From Nitrososphaeraceae archaeon (lineage in GTDB: Archaea > Thermoproteota > Nitrososphaeria > Nitrososphaerales > Nitrososphaeraceae), in the NCBI GenBank assembly GCA_021325295.1, contig JAJPHM010000015.1, positions 1-53,626 on the forward strand: DNA of 53,626 nucleotides, given 5' to 3'. Below are positions 49,259 through 53,626 of this stretch, piece after piece (positions within the stretch are counted from its first letter, which is position 1; every line of letters begins with the position of its first letter). The notes beneath the pieces are model-generated. The model did not search any database. It worked only from the letters and a program-made list of their open reading frames with translations, and had not been told where the DNA came from. Made by a program: the position numbers and the translations under genes.

Positions 49259-49845
49259 ACAAGAGAAATATCATAATTGCAATATCTGCAGTCGCAGTAG
49301 CTAGTGTACTATTGTCTGTAGTATCCATCACAGGTGCTTCCAGCCAGCCATACAAATTCATAAAGATAACTGACCAGAACACTCCAAAGAAACCTGATGT
49401 CACTCTCTCGCCTTTTCAACTAGTGAATGGCAAGGAAATCCCCATAGTTAGCGGTACAAAAATACCGATAGTAGCTGGCAATAACTCGACAACGATTAGA
49501 CTCCATTTGGTATCTTTTGATGATAGAGACCTTTCATACAAATTCAAACTCTACAATGCAGATGACAAAAAGGCAGCAGGGCTGGCATTGAGCAGACTTA
49601 CTTTGAACAACGAAAGCAATGGACTGCCAAAGGGATTGAATGCTGTACTGGACACCAGTGCAACAGTACTGAAGGCCCATGGTAGCTTGATAGTCACACT
49701 GGCAATAAGCGCGACACCAAGTCTACCACATGGCACATATGATGTAGATGTACTGGCCGTGACTAATAGCGGTACAGCAGGCGGTGTAGGTGGTCTCGAA
49801 GTAGATGATGGAAAGATTCAGACATTCCACATAAGTGTGTCTTGA
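49255..49845 (+). CDS. Membrane-anchored extracellular protein, unknown, 196 aa
   Basis: ATG 49255 overlaps the TGA of the preceding frame. The N-terminus is KRNIIIAISAVAVASVLLSV (signal or anchor), followed by a beta domain (TIRLHLVSFDDRDLSYKFKL, then PSLPHGTYDVDVLAV) like the protein at 25.0 kb, which also partners an exported Tyr/Ser-rich protein. The pair order is reversed here: exported protein first, anchored protein second. A T-rich terminator (ccttttctttttt) follows. Confidence 0.75.
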   Translation: MNKRNIIIAISAVAVASVLLSVVSITGASSQPYKFIKITDQNTPKKPDVTLSPFQLVNGKEIPIVSGTKIPIVAGNNSTTIRLHLVSFDDRDLSYKFKLYNADDKKAAGLALSRLTLNNESNGLPKGLNAVLDTSATVLKAHGSLIVTLAISATPSLPHGTYDVDVLAVTNSGTAGGVGGLEVDDGKIQTFHISVS

Positions 49846-50106
49846 GAACACACCACCTTTTCTTTTTTAGAAACATCATTTTGACATATGGTTTTTGATT
49901 GCAGAAATTTCCTTTGTTCGCTTCGACTTCCGACTCAGATACTAGCTTTCTCGAAAGCACTACCCCACTCTCACTACACCTAGCAATTACCCCTCCGTCA
50001 CTCCCTCAATGCTATATTTTGAGAACTATCTATAGCGCACCGAATAACACATCAGCTATGAACCACCATTTGCATATTTTGGAAACCGAATAGTCATCCG
50101 CTTTTA

Positions 50107-50154
50107 CTGGAAGTTTCACCTTCCAGAAGCTTCCCGAATCCTAGTAGAGTACGG
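50107..50154. repeat. Hairpin plus inverted tRNA-flank motif
   Basis: ctggaag-tttcac-cttccag (50107-50126) is followed by ttcccgaatcctagtagagt (from 50131), a diverged reverse copy of the ctactctattagggttcggaa element at 45.0 and 50.3 kb. The order hairpin-motif mirrors motif-hairpin at 50.28-50.32 kb. Confidence 0.45.
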
Positions 50155-50265
50155 AATCAAAGGTTCCCGCTCTATTTATAGAATGTACATAATTAGTCAC
50201 AATTATGTGGGTAAAAAGTATACTTTGGGAACAAATATGCAAATATTTCATAAAATTCATGTGAG

Positions 50266-50325
50266 AAGTCCACTCCGCACTACTCTATTAGGGTTCGGAA
50301 AGCGGGCAAAACTGCCCCTCTTCAG
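50266..50325 (+). repeat. tRNA 3' end plus terminator, second copy (att-like B)
   Basis: 60-bp copy of 45001-45061. The T-stem-derived aagtccac is kept, the acceptor strand is altered, and the terminator hairpin gggca-aaac-tgccc is kept with one change upstream. No tRNA body precedes it. This is the pattern left by integration at a tRNA gene. Confidence 0.75.
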
Positions 50326-50655
50326 ACGCTGATTTCAAAAAACAATGAAAGGCTTGCGCTCGCTAGATGGAATAGGACAGGCTTGGGTATGTCTCATTGT
50401 CTAGAAGACTGTACTTAATGTTCCAATCAGCGATCAAAGACAGACTATGTGCCTGACTTCAAAATCATAGAGTTAGTTTTTACTAAGTTTCGCTTCCGAA
50501 CCCGAGTAGGCTACGAGCTGCTTCGCGGCCCACATGTAGGTAAGATTTACAATATTCATTGCACATACCGTGCATTTATTGCATAGTTACGATAAAAACT
50601 AACTTGCAATATTTTAAAATCAGTCTGGGTCCTTACAGCATAGCTATCTGTAAAA

Positions 50656-51021
50656 TTAGAGTTTGGATTGATGGTGAATTGCAATTGCTTCGCGTCCACT
50701 AACTGATTTGTGCATCGCTTGTTTGCTCAGCTCTGCATCGAGTGCCATGAATCTCTTTACCACTGGATTCCTCTCATCAAGTGTGTATAGTTGTGCCATT
50801 CCATACCTTCGAGTCTCCTTTACTATGTCAAACTGCACCAGCTCATCCCAGACTTTATAGAAGGTGGTTTTTGAAATGCCTACATTTTCAATGATCTCTT
50901 TCTTAGAATAATCACTCCTATTCTCTAGAAAGAAATCTATTATCCTCAGCTTTGGCGTATCACCCAAATATCTTATGAGCAGAGACCTTTCCTGCACGCT
51001 TTTCATAGTTATCACATGCAT
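50656..51021 (-). CDS. Winged-helix regulator
   Basis: 121 residues with a helix-turn-helix: KLRIIDFFLENRSDYSKKEI, then VGISKTTFYKVWDELVQFDI and a wing (VKETRRYGMAQLYTLDE). The pattern resembles archaeal transcription regulators of the ArsR/MarR-like superfamily. Its 5' end lies 48 bp from the divergent HTH gene start, so they may regulate each other. The start could be the Met at 51021 or the internal Met six codons in (MKSVQERS). Confidence 0.75.
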   Translation of the reverse strand: MHVITMKSVQERSLLIRYLGDTPKLRIIDFFLENRSDYSKKEIIENVGISKTTFYKVWDELVQFDIVKETRRYGMAQLYTLDERNPVVKRFMALDAELSKQAMHKSVSGREAIAIHHQSKL

Positions 51022-51069
51022 AGAAAGTATTTATAGTTGCCTATCAAAGGTATCATAAATGGACTTGCT

Positions 51070-51354
51070 ATGTTTAGCGACGATGAGATTAAGGCCAGAA
51101 TAATACTGAAACTTTACAGGCATGGTAAATGGGGAGCAAGCCACACGTCATTTGAGAACTTGAAGAAGGGTTTTAGCTTAAGGGACCTTGGCAAGGACGG
51201 AGCAAAGAGAGTGGACAAAATTGGTAAGGAAATGATCAAGTCAGGTTTGATAATGTCACACCCTACAGGCTATGGTAAGGAAATTAGTCTAAATCCCAAG
51301 TTCTCGCAGGAATTGCTATTGATTGTACAAAAGTTCTTTCCAGATATCGAATAG
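51070..51354 (+). CDS. Small winged-helix-like protein
   Basis: 94 residues from ATG 51070 (MFSDDEIKARIILKLYRHG). The middle (ASHTSFENLKKGFSLRDLG, GAKRVDKIGKEMIKSGLI, PTGYGKEISLNPK) reads as a compact winged helix, and a very similar theme is common in archaeal accessory regions. The frame continues upstream to 51037 without conserved features. It is divergent from the regulator at 50.7 kb. Confidence 0.7.
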   Translation: MFSDDEIKARIILKLYRHGKWGASHTSFENLKKGFSLRDLGKDGAKRVDKIGKEMIKSGLIMSHPTGYGKEISLNPKFSQELLLIVQKFFPDIE

Positions 51355-51509
51355 TGCTGAACGGATGGTCTACAAGTCTGGTAGTGGTCTTGGTCTTGAG
51401 TGGCGGCCTTATTGTACTACCCATGGTCAGAAATAAAATAGATGAAGTCTATGATGCAAGATGCTTTCTTGATCTGGTCATCGAATTGAACCGATGGGTT
51501 CTGGGTTAG
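51354..51509 (+). CDS. Small single-span membrane protein, 51 aa
   Basis: GTG at 51354 overlaps the TAG of the upstream gene, suggesting translational coupling. The sequence has one hydrophobic span (TSLVVVLVLSGGLIVLP) then charged NKIDEVYDARCF and a helical end. No family known. It is supported only by coupling and composition. Confidence 0.4.
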   Translation: MLNGWSTSLVVVLVLSGGLIVLPMVRNKIDEVYDARCFLDLVIELNRWVLG

Positions 51510-51717
51510 TTTAGGTAGGTTACAATTTTTTGGTTCAAGACTATTTCGTATCGAATCTCTTACGACCGGCCCACTCCGGGTTTGGAAACATGTCTGAAAT
51601 CGAGTCAACTAGATACTGCTGATTTGTTCTTAAAAAGACCGAAGTATTTGCCTAGTCCAAATCTAACCTGTGAAATTCTGTTTACTCGCACTACTTACTA
51701 TCTCCTACTTTTACCGC

Positions 51718-53085
51718 CTAATTGCCAAAACTTGCTTGAAAATTTCCGGAGCCAAACCAATCTCTGCACAACCCGGAGAACCTGAATCCTGACTTTTCCT
51801 TTCCATACCGCTGCAGCGGCTTTGTCAGATGCCTGTGGGCCTTTGGCACAGGAAGATAGAGGCCCGGCTCAATACTGCGCCTTTTTGGTAGGTATACCTT
51901 GGTTGCAGCGATATCTCTGTATTTGCACCTGTCGCACTGGAAGCCTTTGTTCTTACCTTCAGATTTCATTCTCTTGCCGCATATTTTGCAGACAGGATTC
52001 AAAACATCAAAAATGCAGGCAAGCTCCAGAATGCGAATATACTCTACATTCAGCACCTTTGGATGCTTTACAGTGGGCTTTCTTATTCCACATCCAATCT
52101 CTATAATGTCTCCGGTATCAAGGCTTGCAGCTATTTTCGCCAAACCCGTCGGCTCGTATACTGCGGCCAGCATCGAGCCGCTGCCATCTTCAACTGCAAA
52201 CAGCACATGTCCCCCCTGCATAGCTTGCGGCTTTTCTTTTACCCTGCATCTGACATAGCCGGCGGTATACACCTTGGATTCATTCAATTTCAGCAGGTTC
52301 TGCAGGTGCATATTTGTCCCTTGGTTGGAGCGAAACACCATGTATCCATCGAGCCTTTCTTCTGGCTGCAGCATTGAAAATGCAGACAGGATAGAGTCGG
52401 GGTCTTCGCCCCTTATCCCACAAAAGACCGGATCAGGGCCATGAGGAGCTATTAACACTCGCTTGTTTTTCTCGTCGTAGCTATTGAAGGTGTCAGGGAA
52501 TGCACCATGACATTCAATTACTCTGTTCCTGTCCACGATTCTGGGCGTTCCGCAATTTTCTGGTCTTCTATAGGATATCAGTTCAAAAGTGTAATCTCCA
52601 CTTTCAAGCAGACAACCCATAGCTCCAAGTGAGCCCACCAGTCCTTGGCCGTTTCCAAATGTAAAATATTCAATGCCATTTTCCTTTGCTACTTTCTCTG
52701 CCTTTTGCCTGCTCAGGACATCAAACATTGCAATAGAACTAAACTTGGCTAGTGATGGTGGAATTTTGCCGCAAAGAAACGCAACGGCCGGATTGGCCCC
52801 TGCACCTATAGCCGAGCCTTCTTCAACTGATTGTCGCACAAAATCAACCACCTTATCTGGGTCTTTTGTTCTGACCCGTATGCAGACCGCGCCATTTCCT
52901 CTGGTTTTCCAGGGGATGTTAGGGTTTAGCCGGATCAAAAGTGGGTAATCCACAAGCTTTACGCCCATAGCCCTCAGACGGCCGGTTATCTTGAATGCAA
53001 GATGGGTAGTACAACGACCTAGGCGGGAATCTGTGTCATCGAAGGCGATATGTACAAGCTCTGACTCGCCTGCTTGCCTGCTCAT
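51718..53085 (-). CDS. tiaS: tRNA(Ile2) 2-agmatinylcytidine synthetase
   Basis: Modifies C34 of the CAU-anticodon isoleucine tRNA with agmatine, so that AUA is read as isoleucine. The 455-residue protein shows HIAFDDTDSRLGRCTTHLA at the N-terminus (ATP/metal site), then RLNPNIPWKTRGNGAV, GQGLVGSLGAMGC, an OB-fold (AGYVRCRVKEKPQ) and a C-terminal zinc ribbon (CKICGKRMKSEGKNKGFQC with CDRC). Size and order match archaeal TiaS. The gene stands alone. Confidence 0.95.
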   Translation of the reverse strand: MSRQAGESELVHIAFDDTDSRLGRCTTHLAFKITGRLRAMGVKLVDYPLLIRLNPNIPWKTRGNGAVCIRVRTKDPDKVVDFVRQSVEEGSAIGAGANPAVAFLCGKIPPSLAKFSSIAMFDVLSRQKAEKVAKENGIEYFTFGNGQGLVGSLGAMGCLLESGDYTFELISYRRPENCGTPRIVDRNRVIECHGAFPDTFNSYDEKNKRVLIAPHGPDPVFCGIRGEDPDSILSAFSMLQPEERLDGYMVFRSNQGTNMHLQNLLKLNESKVYTAGYVRCRVKEKPQAMQGGHVLFAVEDGSGSMLAAVYEPTGLAKIAASLDTGDIIEIGCGIRKPTVKHPKVLNVEYIRILELACIFDVLNPVCKICGKRMKSEGKNKGFQCDRCKYRDIAATKVYLPKRRSIEPGLYLPVPKAHRHLTKPLQRYGKEKSGFRFSGLCRDWFGSGNFQASFGN

Positions 53086-53249
53086 ACCTTCAGGGAAAGG
53101 CCAATGTAATATAAATAAAATTCAATGCAAAGTAAGAAATTTCCGGGGAAAGGCTATGCTTGTTTGCAAGAATTAATATTGGACAGCTGTCGAATCCAAC
53201 TGGGGTCTAACTGCCCAGCTAGACCAGACTGGACGAGAGCAGGTGGCTT

Positions 53250-53357
53250 TTAGTTGTACGTGCGTAGAGTCAGACCACTACCACCAGCCAAACTGCATCC
53301 GTATCCCTCGCGGTAAAAGCTAGCAACTATTGCCCTGTCTCGACAGTCTTTTTTCAT
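53250..53357 (-). CDS. Possible 35-aa basic peptide
   Basis: ORF from ATG 53357 (MKKDCRDRAIVASFYREGYG) ending CSLAGGSGLTLRTYN. It has two cysteines and many arginines. An A/T-rich TATA-like element lies about 50 bp upstream on the - strand. Listed because the composition looks selected. The rest of the 395-bp gap before the ferredoxin shows nothing. Confidence 0.3.
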   Translation of the reverse strand: MKKDCRDRAIVASFYREGYGCSLAGGSGLTLRTYN

Positions 53358-53438
53358 TCTCCCGTTTCATCTCATGTATTCAAGTGGCAGGTCAACCGAT
53401 GCTGATTATTTATATCAGCGTTATACAAATGGCACAGG

Positions 53439-53626
53439 GTTTAAATAGTTTCAGCATTGATCGGAGTCTAAGTGAATTAGATGCCAGTCGCCATACTTCC
53501 TGATGTTAGCGAACAACACTGTATAGGCTGTGCACTCTGCGTCGAGATTTGCACTGCTCTCGGTCCGGATGTGCTGAGAGTAAAACCTGTAGAAGGGTGG
53601 AAGAGAGGTAAAGCATTTGTCTTTTA
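53439..53626 (+). CDS. 4Fe-4S ferredoxin, start only (cut by window end)
   Basis: ATG 53481 opens a frame running off the window: MPVAILPDVSEQHCIGCALC, then VEICTALGPDVLRV. The cluster ligands C-x2-C-x2-C-x3-C are complete in HCIGCALCVEIC. ttaaatag at 53441 is the TATA box about 40 bp upstream; the feature start includes it. It probably carries electrons in the cytosol. The second cluster motif, if any, lies beyond the end. Confidence 0.85.

Larger units (their letters stand above)
49846..50655. other. Intergenic region with att-like copies and hairpins
   Basis: 810 bp without a supported gene. It holds a T-rich terminator (49855-49869), a hairpin (50107-50126), three copies of a tRNA-flank motif (50131-50154 inverted, 50266-50325 direct, 50493-50515 inverted) and an 11-bp inverted repeat (gttagttttta at 50472-50482, taaaaactaac at 50594-50604). 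The region looks like the decayed far end of an integrated element. Confidence 0.55.

Noticed and set aside
53185-53245. gaatccaact near 53.19 kb as a tRNA fragment
   Set aside because: No cloverleaf can be drawn around it.

Overview
The window looks like a chromosomal segment of a mesophilic ammonia-oxidising thaumarchaeon, probably of the Nitrososphaera group. This rests on archaeal information genes (both subunits of DNA polymerase D, Orc1/Cdc6 with ORB-type origin repeats, TFE, aIF6, TiaS), archaeal lipid synthesis (GGGP synthase), leaderless promoters, an intron-bearing initiator tRNA, tiny zinc-finger proteins, and many short genes for exported proteins with one N-terminal membrane segment. 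The genus is an inference; no rRNA gene is present.

Layout. 0.4-9.2 kb holds metabolic genes: nitrilase-family hydrolase, 4-OT tautomerase, glycosyltransferase, aspartokinase, branched-chain aminotransferase, CinA-like protein, an orphan Dam-type methylase, aIF6 and PyrB. 9.3-10.7 kb has a broken second orc1 gene and a VapBC-like toxin-antitoxin pair. 11.3-18 kb has SHMT, a zinc-finger ORF, several decayed genes (including an IS5-type transposase tail), a large exported protein with glutamic-peptidase-like features, and a histone-deacetylase-family enzyme. 18.2-23.8 kb is a riboflavin cluster: riboflavin synthase, RibB, RibH, archaeal GTP cyclohydrolase III, a deaminase-like amidohydrolase and a RibD-type reductase. 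It is interrupted by a cassette carrying a GNAT toxin module. 24.4-26.9 kb holds TFE and a pair of exported proteins enclosed by 74-bp inverted repeats. 27-38.2 kb is a replication locus: PolD small subunit, Orc1, a replication origin, two HTH proteins, GGGP synthase and PolD large subunit. 38.2-39.5 kb is a second cassette with the same two end sequences as the first but different cargo (RelE-like toxin). 39.7-44.4 kb has an m4C-type methylase, a MoaD-E1 fusion, threonine synthase and HisI. 44.9-50.3 kb is an island of exported proteins lying between an initiator tRNA gene and a second copy of the tRNA 3' end plus terminator. The window ends with two HTH genes, TiaS and the start of a ferredoxin.

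The most interesting material is structural. First, two cassettes share the same left (46 bp) and right (71 bp) ends but carry unrelated toxin-like cargo. Second, a surface-protein pair lies inside long inverted repeats. Third, a tRNA-bounded exported-protein island has duplicated promoters and several broken genes. No recombinase is encoded near any of these. The riboflavin cluster also offers a candidate for the pyrimidine deaminase step, which I recall as having no assigned enzyme in archaea.

All family calls come from reading motifs by eye. Repeat match counts come from hand alignment.
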